From Megaleporinus macrocephalus (Eukaryota > Chordata > Actinopteri > Characiformes > Anostomidae), in contig CM038720.1 of NCBI GenBank assembly GCA_021613375.1, positions 8,867,962-8,931,961 on the forward strand: a DNA stretch of 64,000 bases, read 5' to 3'. Under the pieces are notes generated by a model. It was not told the origin of the DNA, did not search any database, and was given only the letters and a program-made list of their open reading frames with translations. Of this stretch, positions 36,180-46,681 are shown piece after piece. The translations under genes were made by a program, and so were the position numbers. Numbering within the stretch: position 1 is the first letter of the stretch; each line of letters starts with the position of its first letter.

Positions 36180-36254
36180 GTGAGGGGGATCTTTTCATCT
36201 GCTTGGAAAACCTCCCATATCGTCTGTGGAGTTAACGTGATGTTCTTCCCTCAG

Positions 36255-36338
36255 GAATAAAATGGTGGAGTATCTGACCGATTGGGTGATGGGAACCTCC
36301 AACCAGGCAGCTGATGACGATGTGAAGTGTCTGACCAG
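36255..36338 (+). CDS. nf1: nf1 exon 24 (legacy 19a)
   Basis: 84 bp, acceptor CCCTCAG and donor GTACTG, length as in human. Peptide NKMVEYLTDWVMGTSNQAAD, DDVKCLT, identical to human. Confidence 0.98.
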
Positions 36339-36473
36339 GTACTGTAGCAGAGGGTCATCTTTACATTTGGTGTCAGTGTGGAAATAGAAATGTGCTGCAG
36401 AGAAATGTTTTCAGTGTTAGACTCGGGTCAGTGGAATTAAAATTTTAAGGTGTGGTTTGGGGCTAGGGGTGTA

Positions 36474-36842
36474 AAAAAATATCGAAATATTGAAATATCG
36501 AATATCGGGATTTTATGTTTGGTGATACTGTATCGATTCTCAAAAAACACAGTATCAACAGATTCTGGCAGACAGTGAAGCAATGTGTGTTGTGTTTAAA
36601 CCTCTGACCACTAGATGGCAGTGTTGTAATCCATTTTCAGCTCCACTCCAACATTAACAAGAAGCACAAGGACGCAATGCTATTGTAATGCTATTGTGCT
36701 GTTTATATAGTGGTGTGTTTTAATAGTAGGATTTGAAAAATCTCAATATATCACTTTTCCAGTATTATCGCAATATATATCATGACCGCTGTATCACGAT
36801 ATGTATTGTATCGCCAAGTTCTTGCCAATACACAGCCCTCTA
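36474..36842 (+). mobile_element. hAT-like MITE, CTCF-motif family, full-length copy
   Basis: It runs from TAGGGGTGTAAAAAAATATC to CTTGCCAATACACAGCCCT. The CTCF-type core CCACTAGATGGCAG is intact at 36608-36621. It fills most of the intron between exons 24 and 25. Confidence 0.8.
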
Positions 36843-36892
36843 TGGACTCTTCAAAGCTAAAACATATTTGAGCTTAAACTTGTGCTTTATAG

Positions 36893-37009
36893 GGATCTGG
36901 ACCAAGCTAGTATGGAAGCTGTAGTGTCCCTGCTGGCTGGGCTGCCACTTCAGCCAGAGGAAGGAGATGGTGTGGAACTCATGGAGGCCAAGTCCCAGCT
37001 CTTCCTCAA
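36893..37009 (+). CDS. nf1: nf1 exon 25 (legacy 19b)
   Basis: 117 bp, acceptor GCTTTATAG and donor GTAAGA, length as in human. Peptide DLDQASMEAVVSLLAGLPLQ, PEEGDGVELMEAKSQLFL, identical to human. Confidence 0.98.
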
Positions 37010-37325
37010 GTAAGACTGCTAGTTCTGTCCCAACTGTACGCTTTCTTTTGGTGTTCACTGCTTCGTTCCATGTCAAGGTTTCAATGGGAATCTCTTGAAA
37101 ATGTTCTCCACTAACTATTTAAAATGGTCAGGGTGATGTTGTTTATGAGATCCACTGCTGTTTGTTCTTCATTGTTAGATGTGTTTTCTGGTGTCTAACT
37201 CATTCAGGGCATGTCCTTCATAACTTTTAGCTTAAAAAAAAAAAAAAAAAAAAGACCGTTGAAGTTTAGCAGTAGTCCTGCCTGGCAGTATTACCTTCAT
37301 CAGGCTATGCCACCTTCTTCTGCAG

Positions 37326-37507
37326 GTACTTCACGTTGTTCATGAACCTGCTAAACGACTGCAGCGAGGTGGAGGACGACGGCCAGCAGGTGGCTGGCAG
37401 AAAGCGGGGCATGTCCAGACGTCTGGCCTCTCTACGCCACTGCACCGTGTTGGCCATGTCCAACCTACTCAACGCCAACGTGGACAGCGGCCTTATGCAC
37501 TCCATCG
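37326..37507 (+). CDS. nf1: nf1 exon 26 (legacy 20)
   Basis: 182 bp, acceptor TCTGCAG and donor GTAACA, length as in human. Peptide YFTLFMNLLNDCSEVEDDGQ, then RKRGMSRRLASLRHCTVLAM and SNLLNANVDSGLMHSI. Only the DGQQVAG loop differs from human. It leads into the Ras-GAP domain. Confidence 0.98.
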
Positions 37508-37729
37508 GTAACACTTAAAATGATTACATTAAATATATTAAAATAAATTAACATCACGTCTGGGTTTCTCTCTGTTCTCGTTACCAATGTGGACATGTTA
37601 TTGCTCGTCGGTGGTCAGCATTGGGTTAGTAATGAGGTGGTCTTTGTCAGTTGGGCTGTTTTCTATTGACAGAAGCCAATCTCATGGCCCATGGAGATCT
37701 GAGCTGTTGATATTGTTTTCTTGTCCCAG

Positions 37730-37941
37730 GTCTGGGCTACCATAAAGACCTGCAGACGCGAGCCACCTTCATGGAGGTGCTGACCAAGATCCTCCAGCAG
37801 GGCACCGAGTTTGACACGCTCGCTGAGACAGTACTGGCTGACCGCTTCGAGAGGCTGGTGGAGCTCGTCACAATGATGGGGGACCAGGGCGAGCTGCCCA
37901 TTGCCATGGCTTTGGCCAACGTAGTGCCTTGTTCTCAGTGG
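37730..37941 (+). CDS. nf1: nf1 exon 27 (legacy 21), start of Ras-GAP domain
   Basis: 212 bp, acceptor TTGTCCCAG and donor GTCGGT, length as in human. Peptide LGYHKDLQTRATFMEVLTKI, DTLAETVLADRFERLVELVT and MMGDQGELPIAMALANVVPC, identical to human as I recall it. Confidence 0.99.
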
Positions 37942-38028
37942 GTCGGTACCGGTGGTCGTATTTTGGGTTTGATACACACGTGTTCATGTCTAGGCGTTAG
38001 AAGGGCTGATGTTTATCTCCTCTGGCAG

Positions 38029-38190
38029 GACGAGCTGGCGCGGGTTCTGGTCACTCTGTTCGATTCGCGGCACCTCCTCTACCAGCTGCTATGGAACATG
38101 TTCTCTAAGGAGGTCGAGCTGGCCGATTCCATGCAGACGCTCTTCCGAGGGAACAGCCTGGCCAGTAAAATCATGACCTTTTGCTTTAAG
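38029..38190 (+). CDS. nf1: nf1 exon 28 (legacy 22), arginine-finger exon
   Basis: 162 bp, acceptor TCTGGCAG and donor GTACAA, length as in human. It contains the catalytic motif LFRGNSLASKIM; the arginine finger (human R1276) is the CGA codon at 38146-38148. It also has LLYQLLWNMFSKEVELADSM. Catalytic competence is therefore expected. Confidence 0.99.
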
Positions 38191-38304
38191 GTACAAAACA
38201 TTCTTACTGACTGAGTGATTGCATTTATTACAGGAGATCAAAAGCTTTTATTGTTTATTTTTTCTTTGTTCTTCGTCCAATCTCTCTTCTCTCTTCTCTC
38301 CTAG

Positions 38305-38408
38305 GTGTATGGTGCTACCTATCTGCAGAAGCTTCTGGAGCCCCTCCTCCGAGGCGTCATCACAGCTCCTGAGTGGCAGATGCTTAGTTTTGAAGTTGAT
38401 CCCACCAG
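38305..38408 (+). CDS. nf1: nf1 exon 29 (legacy 23.1)
   Basis: 104 bp after a CT-rich tract ending CTCCTAG, donor GTAGCG, length as in human. Peptide VYGATYLQKLLEPLLRGVIT and FEVDPT. The middle (APEWQML) is the most variable part of the Ras-GAP domain here. Confidence 0.98.
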
Positions 38409-38469
38409 GTAGCGTCTCCGGTGTTCCCAGTCACATTATACACCCAAATAGCACAGGGCAGGAAATGTT

Positions 38470-39388
38470 CTTATGTAGAGGTTCTTGTGTTGAGGTTCTC
38501 ATGTAGATGTTCTCATGTATAGGTTCTCGTGTAGAGGTTTTTGCGTAGAGGTTCTTATGTAGACGTTCTTGTGTAGACGTTCTCGTGTAAAGGTTTTTGT
38601 GTAGACGTTCTTATGTAGACGTTCTTGTGTAGACATTCTCGTGTAGAGGTTCTCGTGTAGAGGTTCTCATGTAGACGTTCTCATGTAGACGTTCTTGTGT
38701 AGATGTTCTCGTGTAGACGTTCTCATGTAGAGGTTCTCGTGTAGAGGGTCTTGTGTAGAATTTCTTGTGTAGAGGTTCTCTTGTAGAGGTTTTCGTGTAG
38801 AGGTTCTCGTGTAAAGGGTGTCGTGTAGAATTTCTCGTGTAGAGGTTCTTGTGTAGACGTTCTTGTGTAGATGTTGTCGTGTAGACGTTCTCGTGTAAAG
38901 GGTGTCGTGTAGAATTTCTCGTGTAGAGGTTCTTGTGTAGACGTTCTTGTGTAGAGGTTCTCGTGTAGATGTTCTTGTGTAGAGGTTCTTGTGTAGACAT
39001 TCTCGTGTAGACGTTCTCGTGTAGAGGTTTCTGTGTAGACGTTCTCGTGTAGAGGTTCTCATGTAGAGGTTCTCGTGTAGAGGTTTCTGTGTAGACGTTC
39101 TCGTGTAGAGGTTTCTGTGTAGACGTTCTCGTGTAGAGGTTCTCATGTAGAGGTTCTCGTGTAGAGGTTTCTGTGTAGACGTTCTCGTGTAGAGGTTTTC
39201 GTGTAGATGTTCTCGTGTAGAGGGTCTCGTGTAGAATTTCTCATGTAGAGGTTCTCGTGTAGACGTTCTTGTGTAGAGGTTCTTGTGTAGACATTCTCGT
39301 GTAGAATTTCTTGTGTAGAGGTTCTCGTGTAGAGGTTATTGTGTAGACGTTCTCGTGTAGAGGTTCTCATGTAGAGGTTCTCGTGTAA
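38470..39388 (+). repeat. 13/14-bp minisatellite in a Ras-GAP intron
   Basis: About 65-70 copies of a unit like AGGTTCTCGTGTAG, with ACGTTCTTGTGTAG and similar variants. Read on the minus strand it stays open in more than one frame because a 13-base unit cycles through all frames; these frames are not genes. It begins about 60 bases after exon 29. Confidence 0.95.
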
Positions 39389-40039
39389 GGGTGGGGATGG
39401 AAATTCAGTGCTTTAATGGTAATGGTGACCAGATTTCTTAATTAGTATATTGTAATAAAAATATCAGTGCAATAAAATCAATACCAGATTTCTAATAGAT
39501 TCTTATAAGTTGTAATTTCTTAGTTATTTATTTATTGATTAATTGATTGATTGATTGATTGATTGGTTGTCTTAATTATACATGGCATTAAGAAGTTTAA
39601 TTTGAATAAAATGAGACCCGTTTGGTTTCAGACGAGTGTATACAATAGTTCTAATGGGTCCATCCTGTGCAGCTTGGCCAAAATATGAAAGGAAGGTAAA
39701 TGCTAACCAGTATCTAAAATGACTGATAACAAAGTGATATCCAGAATCAGTTCCCAACAAAAAAGAGTCATTGTTGAAATATTTGGCCAGACCCGACAAG
39801 ACCCTCCTCCCCATTTTCACAGCCTGGCTTTCAGTTGGAACAGATTTTACCCAGTATTTCCAGCTTTAGTGTTCAGATTTATATGTCGTATCATATATTT
39901 ATACCCTCTGTATTTTATATATGTCCTGGACTAAAGTTATTGTCTGTGTGTGGTGTTTGGTCAGCTTGTATTCTGCTTTTTTTTGGAGGACGAGCTGGTT
40001 TGGGTCATTTTTAATTAAAAATGTTATGTGGTTTGGGTC

Positions 40040-40329
40040 TAGGTGTGTAAGAAAAATATATCGAAATATTGAATATCGGGATTTTATGTTTAGTGATACT
40101 GTATTGATTCTCAATAACACAGTATAGATACACAGACTCTGGCAGACAGTGAATCCTTGTGTGTTGTGTTTAAAGCTCTGACCACTAGATGGCAGTGTTG
40201 TAATCCATTTTCAGCTCCACTCCAACATTAACAAGCAGCACAAGGGTGCAGTGCTATTGTAAGCATTGATAAACCTGTTCATATAGTGGTGTGTTTTAAT
40301 CGTCAGGTTCTTGCCGACACACATCCCTA
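40040..40329 (+). mobile_element. hAT-like MITE, CTCF-motif family, with perfect target duplication
   Basis: 290 bp, ends TAGGTGTGTAAG and ACACATCCCTA, between identical TTTGGGTC repeats (40032-40039 and 40330-40337). This places the whole family in hAT. The CTCF-type core CCACTAGATGGCAG is intact at 40182-40195. Confidence 0.92.
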
Positions 40330-40705
40330 TTTGGGTCGGACTTGAAAGTTCTTGAAAGTTATAGTAACAGATGTAAAGTCTTTACACATACAGCCTAGTT
40401 TTTTAAATCTCCAGCGGTGGCCCATTTTAGCCTATGAACCAAGGATATGAAGTTGTAGAGAGGCCTGCCAAGTTGTTTACATTGATGTTAATAGGAACCA
40501 GACGTCTGAAGACTGGAGACATATCAAATATTATGTATAGAAATTCTCTGCAGTGAACCATTGCACCTCAGACCACCGTAGATTGCTTTGTATACATCTC
40601 GTTGATTAAATTCTGCCGAACTATTTTTAGGAAAGTATGAGGGTGAAAACTGAGCGGCATGAATTCATTCATTCATCATGTTTTTTTCTCGTGCTGGTCC
40701 TTTAG

Positions 40706-40841
40706 ACTGGAGCCCAGTGAAGTCTTGGAGGAAAACCAGCGCAACCTGCTTCAGATGACCAAGCGTTTCTTCCTGGCCATCATCAACTCCTCGAGCGAAT
40801 TCCCTCCACAGCTGAGGAGTGTCTGTCACTGCCTGTTCCAG
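40706..40841 (+). CDS. nf1: nf1 exon 30 (legacy 23.2)
   Basis: 136 bp, acceptor TCCTTTAG and donor GTGGGC, length as in human. Peptide LEPSEVLEENQRNLLQMTKR, SSSEFPPQLRSVCHCLFQ. It ends on a codon boundary, which allows exon 23a to be included or skipped. Confidence 0.98.
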
Positions 40842-41177
40842 GTGGGCAGCGCAGGGGCCGCTATGGATCCATCCAGAGTTTCGGTGGTCGGATTTAGAGA
40901 AAACAGCCTTTGACTGTTCTCCATGTCGTCTGTCCTGTGTTGTAGCTTTACTCTAGTGTACATTTTAGGAGTATGAGTTTATTTTCAATTTATTCATTCA
41001 GTCACCAACTCATCTAGAGCAGGGGTGTCCAAAGTCCCGCCCGGCCAGACAGATTTTTATTGGCCCGCGGTATCACTCATACGAATGCGTTATTAGTGGC
41101 CTGTCGGTACTTTGCAATTTTAATTTTCACCTGATGGGGGCAGCAGTACATATACATGTATAGTATGCTTAATAAAC

Positions 41178-42383
41178 TTAAAGGGAACCCCGGCTGGTAA
41201 CACTTGTAAGCCTTAATATGGTGAAATGGCTCTAAATTATTAAGACACATTATAAAAATCACTAAAAGTATCAGATTTATTCGATTTTCTGTAAAATCCG
41301 CTGCACGTGGGTCTCCATTGTTGTATCTACTGAGGTGCTCAGCAGGTAGAGACGTCCAATGGATGCAGTAACCGGCCGTCACGCTTGAGCACAGCTAGCT
41401 ACTAAACATGCTACTGTTCAGTCTTTACAGTTTGAGCTAGAACTCAACATTTCTGACATCAGCAGCGACATCACACACCACGTTAGTGTAAATGGTGAAC
41501 AGAGAGGGTGGAGGAGAGAGTGGACACAGTGCTGGAGTTGTTGTGAAGCTGTGTGTTGGTGTTGATGGAGAAGGAGAGTGTCTGTTAAAGGAGCTCCGCT
41601 TTCTAGCAGGAAACATTCACGCTCAGTAAACAGCTAGATACACTGAACGGGAGTGTCTCTGAGCTTCACACTCCTTTATTAGTGAAGTAGTATGTTCACT
41701 ACTAAGACTGGACTTTCACCTTCAGGATCCACAAACGAGGAGAAGCAGCTGACGCTAACGCTAAACGTTCTCAGGAGAGAGTCCGCTCATGTTCACGTTC
41801 ACGGTTCTTCTCGCGGTTCTCCATAATCTGGAGCTTTTGGACTTCCTGTGTGGGGAAACTGTGGCCCTGCATTGTGTTTTAGTCTACGCTTAAAACCAAC
41901 AGCCTCCGTCAAGTCTCTCACCAGTGGTGGTCTACTGAACCACTCAAACTCATCCAGACTGAAGTGAGGAGAGCAGAGCGGGGGTCTTTGGGTAGCTGTG
42001 TTGGTCCACACGCTGCTTCACTAACTATTCTCCTTGTTTATGTTTGTGAAGCTGTTTAGACTAATATCAGTCTTCACACTGCCTTTCACTGAAACAACAT
42101 CAACAACACAATGTACATGGTTTTCTTTAAGCTAGGTTCGTAACTAACATTCACTCCTTCACACCACAGTCCAGTTCAGACCTGAAACCATCTGACCTCA
42201 TCTACCCAGCAGGCATTGCACGTCAGAAATGAGGGCTGCGCCCATATGTTACATATTTAGAATAAAAGTGTTAATTTATAAATAAATCTGATACTTTTAA
42301 AGATTTTTATAATGTGTCTTAACAATTTAGAGTCATTTCACTATATTAAGGTTTACAAGTGTTACCAGCCGGGGTTCCCTTTA
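41178..42383. mobile_element. Inverted-repeat element nested in the hAT
   Basis: The arms of about 100 bases are mirrored: left AAAGGGAACCCCGGCTGGTA and TTGTAAGCCTTAATATG; right the complement ending TACCAGCCGGGGTTCCCTTT. The interior has no coding sequence that I recognise. The superfamily is not determined. Confidence 0.75.
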
Positions 42384-42812
42384 GGAGCTTTGTCTCGAAT
42401 TTCCGAATTTTCAGAGACTGAGAGACTTGTTCTAAGAGACTATAGCATTAATGAAGGAGCTAAATATGAAAAGACATTATGAAACAAAGCCTGGACATTC
42501 TAGTAAATACTGATCTCACAGCAGCAACTGCTCTTCAGGGCACGTGGGCCGAGTTATGAGGTTATACTAATTGCTAAGCAGTGACACTGAGGTGTTTAAA
42601 AGCTCCAGCAGCAGCACTGCTGTGTCTGATCCACTCACACCAGCACAACATACACTAACACACCACCACCATGTCAGTGTCACTGCAGAGAAACACACCA
42701 TCAAAGAAATGTTCTCCATATCATAATAGACTTGTGACTTAAGTGTGACTTAAGAAATATAAGAGTTGTTATTGAATTGTGTGAGTTTGGTAATGCGGTA
42801 ACTGAGTAATAT

Positions 42813-43412
42813 GGCTGTGTCTCAAACCCTAGTGAGTGTCTAAGTAGGCTGTCTATGTAGGCAGCTGTGTAAGTAGCAGCGTTCTCTCCTCATCTCTCCT
42901 CATAAAACAGATTACTGAGACGCTCTAGTTAGAGAGAGACTGCGTCACGGCTTGTTCCCGCCCACTGCTGCACGCCACCGATGGTTTAGCTGGTTGCTAA
43001 GCTACCGACCGACATCCAAAACAATAGCACGAGGCTTAAAAATCCGCTAGCATAAATGCTAATGTCTGGAGTATAAAAGTGTAAATGGTGAAGGACTCGT
43101 TACAGAGTTGATAATAAAATACTGTTTTGTGTGATTATATGACCAGAAACACATTAAAACACCAGAGAAAATCAAAATAACTCACATTTTAAAACCACTT
43201 CACTGCTCGTAGATTAGCCTGTGTTGCATCATGGGATTGTCTTAGTGGCTGAGGAAGATTCAATGCTTTCTTAAAATCAGGTCTAAATAAGGTTTCTCAG
43301 TAGACAGTATGTTTAAGGTATGTAAGAATTGGGACAGTCTACATGTCTGGAGCGCATACTATGATGTAAAAGGCTGCCTATGTAGGAGCTCACAAGGATT
43401 TGAGACACAGCC
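42813..43412. mobile_element. Second nested element with GGCTGTGTCTCAAA ends
   Basis: The termini GGCTGTGTCTCAAA and TTTGAGACACAGCC are a perfect 14-base inverted pair, 600 bp apart. The type resembles PIF/Harbinger MITEs of fish, but the target duplication is not clear. Confidence 0.7.
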
Positions 43413-43853
43413 GTACGGTCTACAGGAGAAACACTGAAGATACTGGATGCGGGACTGTTGTTCAGACAGAATGTCCTGTTCACTGTAACACTGTTTACTC
43501 TGTTGATCTCCTGCTGAATGAATTAATTATTCATTATTCAACTGTTCAGTATTAATACTACTTTTGGAAAAAGAGAGACTCGCCCTTAAGTGTTTTGATG
43601 TCGTCCAATCTGGCCCCCTTTGAAAAAAAGTTTGGACACCCCTGATCCAGAGCCTGTCCGGTCACGTCAGCGCTTTCCATGAAAAACTGGATCCGCATCC
43701 ATGCAAGATTTCAGAGCTCTGATAAAGTTTATTGGTGTTTTTATTGATTTATTTATTCATTTTTTGGCGTTAATAGGCTTTTAAATGTTATCCTTCTTAT
43801 TCAGAAAAAACACAGATTTACTGATAGAGTAACAAAACTTACTTGAGTGCTAA

Positions 43854-43869
43854 TAGCGCCCCCTTGTGG
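43854..43869 (-). promoter_or_regulatory. CTCF-like motif
   Basis: TAGCGCCCCCTTGTGG is the complement of CCACAAGGGGGCGCTA, one base from the vertebrate CTCF consensus. It is a sequence match only; occupancy is unknown. Confidence 0.45.
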
Positions 43870-44011
43870 AGAATCTTCAGTTTACTAAACCTGAGAGTCT
43901 CACTGATTTACTGACAATATGGGCCTAAAAATGACTTTGTAGTTGTGAAGGCATGTCACTAATGGTGCAGCTTCAGATATTAAGATGCAGAAAGTAATAT
44001 TTTATAGCAGC

Positions 44012-45423
44012 AGTGTTTAATTAGTTCAGTAAGGTCCAGTTAGAGGAGATCTCCTCAGGCTGGTCCAGACCACCATCATCTCTAACGTGTGTTCTGATTC
44101 AGTGGTGTATCCTGTTTACTGAAGTAGTCTAGTATCAGCATCTTATACCATCAGCTACTGAAACACCAACACATCACACATACCATTCAGTATATTTCAG
44201 TATATTTACTGTTTAAATACTGAACTGAATTAATTATTTATAAACTAATAATAAATGTTTTTTATTAGAATTTTATAAATACAACTCGCTTTATTCTCTG
44301 ACTCGCTTTATTCTCTTTGACTCACTTTAATCTCTGACTCGCTTTATTCTCTCTGACTCACTTTATTATCTGACTCGCTTTATTCTCTCTGACTCACTTT
44401 AATCTCTGACTCGCTTTATTCTCTCTGACTCACTTTAATCTCTGACTCGCTTTATTCTCTCTGACTCACTTTATTCTCTGACTCACTTTATTCTCTCTGA
44501 CTCACTTTATTATCTGACTCACTTTATTCTCTGACTCACTTTATTATCTGACTTGCTTTATTCTCTCTGACTCACTTTATTATCTGACTCGCTTTATTCT
44601 CTGACTCGCTTTATTCTCTCTGACTCACTTTATTATCTGACTCGCTTTATTCTCTCTGACTCACTTTATTATCTGACTAACTTTATTCTCTCTGTGACTC
44701 ACTTTATTCTCTGACTCGCTTCATTCTCTCTGACTCACTTTATTCTCTCTGTGACTCACTTTATTCTTTGACTCACTTTATTATCTGACTCGCTTTATTC
44801 TCTCTGACTCACTTTATTCTTTCTGACTAACTTTATTCTCTCTATGACTCACTTTATTCTCTGACTTATTCTCTGACTCGCTTCATTCTCTCTGAGGCGA
44901 GGTACGAAGCGAGAAGCAGAGAAGCAGCGGTCTGAAAGTAAAGCAGGTTGGATAAAGAATACCGAGCTCTAAAAAAGGAAAGTTGAGGTGAAACCGGACT
45001 GTTTTAACCAGAAATGGAGAGAATTATGTTTATTCTTCACAGGCGGCTCCAAACCAACAGGTCCAGCTGTGAACCTGAGTTAACGAGAAAACCCTGCTTT
45101 ATTTACTGTTTCTATAAATAAACACTTTATGCTGTTCTGTTTTTTAATGTAGATCTTGTTTTTATTAAAGTGAGTAAAACATTTATCAGAAGTTTATAAA
45201 TAATTAATTCAGTTCAGTATTTAATCAGTAAATATACTGAAATATACTGAACGGTATGTGTGGTGTGTTGGTGTTTCAGTAGCTGATGGTATAAGATGCT
45301 GATACTAGACTACTTCAGTAAACAGGATACACCACTGAATCATAACGTTAGAGATGATGAGGGTCTGGATCTTGGTCTGAGGAGATCTCCTCTAACTGGA
45401 CCTTACTGACTCTAATTAAACAC
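44012..45423. mobile_element. Relative of the foldback element, with internal array
   Basis: The mirrored arms of about 260 bases (left AGTAAGGTCCAGTTAGAGGA, right the complement near 45388-45408) share sequence with the arms of the element at 30719-32943 (ATACCATCAGCTACTGAAAC). The centre is occupied by the array at 44285-44900. Confidence 0.7.
44285..44900 (+). repeat. 15/17-bp minisatellite (CTCTGACTCGCTTTATT)
   Basis: About 36-40 copies of TCTCTGACTCGCTTTATT or the CTCAC variant. The unit is the complement of an internal stretch of the related foldback element (AAAGCGAGTCAGAAAGAATA, 32333-32352), where it is single copy. Confidence 0.93.
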
Positions 45424-45659
45424 CTCTTCTTTATGGGGAAAATGTTTAATCTCTGTGTCTGAAACTTGTTGGAACACAGCTTTGCAATTTTGCATGGTTG
45501 CGTAAATGAATTGAAGCTTTTGCCTAATTTTTTTTTCATGGAAATGCGTGGCGTGGCGTGTCGGGACAGGCCCCCCCGGGGGTGTGGGCTTGTGTTGGTT
45601 TGTGTTTGTGTTTTGATGGCTAGTGCTGTGACCTGTTTGTGCTCATCTCTGTCCTGTAG

Positions 45660-45722
45660 GCTACTTGCCACTCCCTACTGAATAAAGCCACAGTTAAAGA
45701 GAAAAAGGAAAGCAAAAAATCC
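45660..45722 (+). CDS. nf1: nf1 alternative exon 23a (human exon 31)
   Basis: 63 bp, acceptor GTCCTGTAG and donor GTAAGT. It encodes ATCHSLLNKATVKEKKESKK plus S, one change from the human 21-residue insert. In mammals including this exon lowers Ras-GAP activity (type II isoform) and its use is tissue-regulated through U/AU-rich flanks. A T-rich tract lies upstream (45529-45537) and a G23 run 260 bases downstream. Frame is kept with or without it. Confidence 0.98.
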
Positions 45723-45983
45723 GTAAGTCCGGTGGAGCCCCTTCACCTCCCCTGCTTTTCTTTAGCCGAGTACAAGCACTTCATTCTTCTGGATGGCTGA
45801 ATTAATCCACACCTCTCCTTCACGCTGCCCACCTCCTGACAGTCATCACCTGGAATCATACTACTAATTTCTTGCCCTCGTTCTGAAGCTTTCACTTTGA
45901 TGCGCTTTACCAAGAACCCGGCAGACGAAGCGCGTTCTCCAGCCTCCCTCTTTGCACCACCTCTCGGGAGGGCTCTCTGTTTT

Positions 45984-46006
45984 GGGGGGGGGGGGGGGGG
46001 GGGGGG
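45984..46006 (+). repeat. G23 homopolymer
   Basis: 23 consecutive G in the intron between exon 23a and legacy exon 24. Length may be unreliable in an assembly. Confidence 0.95.
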
Positions 46007-46402
46007 TGGTTTACGGAGCATTGTGGGTGATGTAGGTTCACCGTAAACCCAGCTTTCATATTCTGGCTTAACTTACCCTCATGACTTCCACTTGGCACCT
46101 GGACTTTTCTACTAAGAGCTAGAGGAGTGTCTGTATGTAGCCAGTTGGTTTCGAATGCCTTGCTTTCCTTATTTCTCCTCTAACACGTTTTTAATAGTGG
46201 CGAGCTCACCTGTACACTCACCTGTACGTTGCCTCGAAGCGTCACAGCCTTAACTATATTTATTGATTTATTTATTTATGTATTTATTTATTTATCCTTC
46301 CAAACTGATGGTCTGACTTTCTTTGGACATGCAGTCTACAGATGTTCAGACCCAAACTGTTCAGCTGTTAACAGACTGTGTTCGTTTCTCCTTCTGGCTC
46401 AG

Positions 46403-46561
46403 GTGGTCAGTCAGCGTTTTCCTCAGAACAGTATAGGCGCCGTCGGCAGCGCCATGTTCCTGCGCTTCATCAATCCAGCTATCGTCTCGCCTTACGAGGC
46501 CGGGATCTTGGACAAGAAGCCTCCACCTCGGATAGAGCGAGGGCTCAAACTCATGTCCAAG
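46403..46561 (+). CDS. nf1: nf1 exon 32 (legacy 24), Ras-GAP signature exon
   Basis: 159 bp, acceptor GGCTCAG and donor GTGAGG, length as in human. It contains the Ras-GAP signature FLRFINPAIVSPYEAGIL and ends RGLKLMSK. The last lysine (46559-46561) corresponds to human K1423, a residue needed for GAP function. Identical to human in this stretch. Confidence 0.99.
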
Positions 46562-46681
46562 GTGAGGAGAGGTTCCAAACCCTGCTTTCTAAAAGGTTGG
46601 GTTTGAGAAATAAGCTGAAATCGTCTTTGAGCTCAAAGAAAACAGTGCAAACACTAGATAATGTCTAACTGTATTATTTAT

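Larger units (their letters stand above)
41020..43644. mobile_element. hAT (Charlie-like) element containing two nested elements
   Basis: The ends are CAGGGGTGTCCAAA and TTTGGACACCCCTG. The flanks ATCTAGAG (41012-41019) and ATCCAGAG (43645-43652) agree at 7 of 8. It holds an inverted-repeat element (41178-42383) and a second element (42813-43412). No transposase frame is recognisable. Confidence 0.85.

Noticed and set aside
38611..39146. Minus-strand open frames of 129 and 159 codons with repeated YTRTST-like peptides
   Set aside because: They are the translation of the 13-base minisatellite; more than one frame is open with the same peptide.
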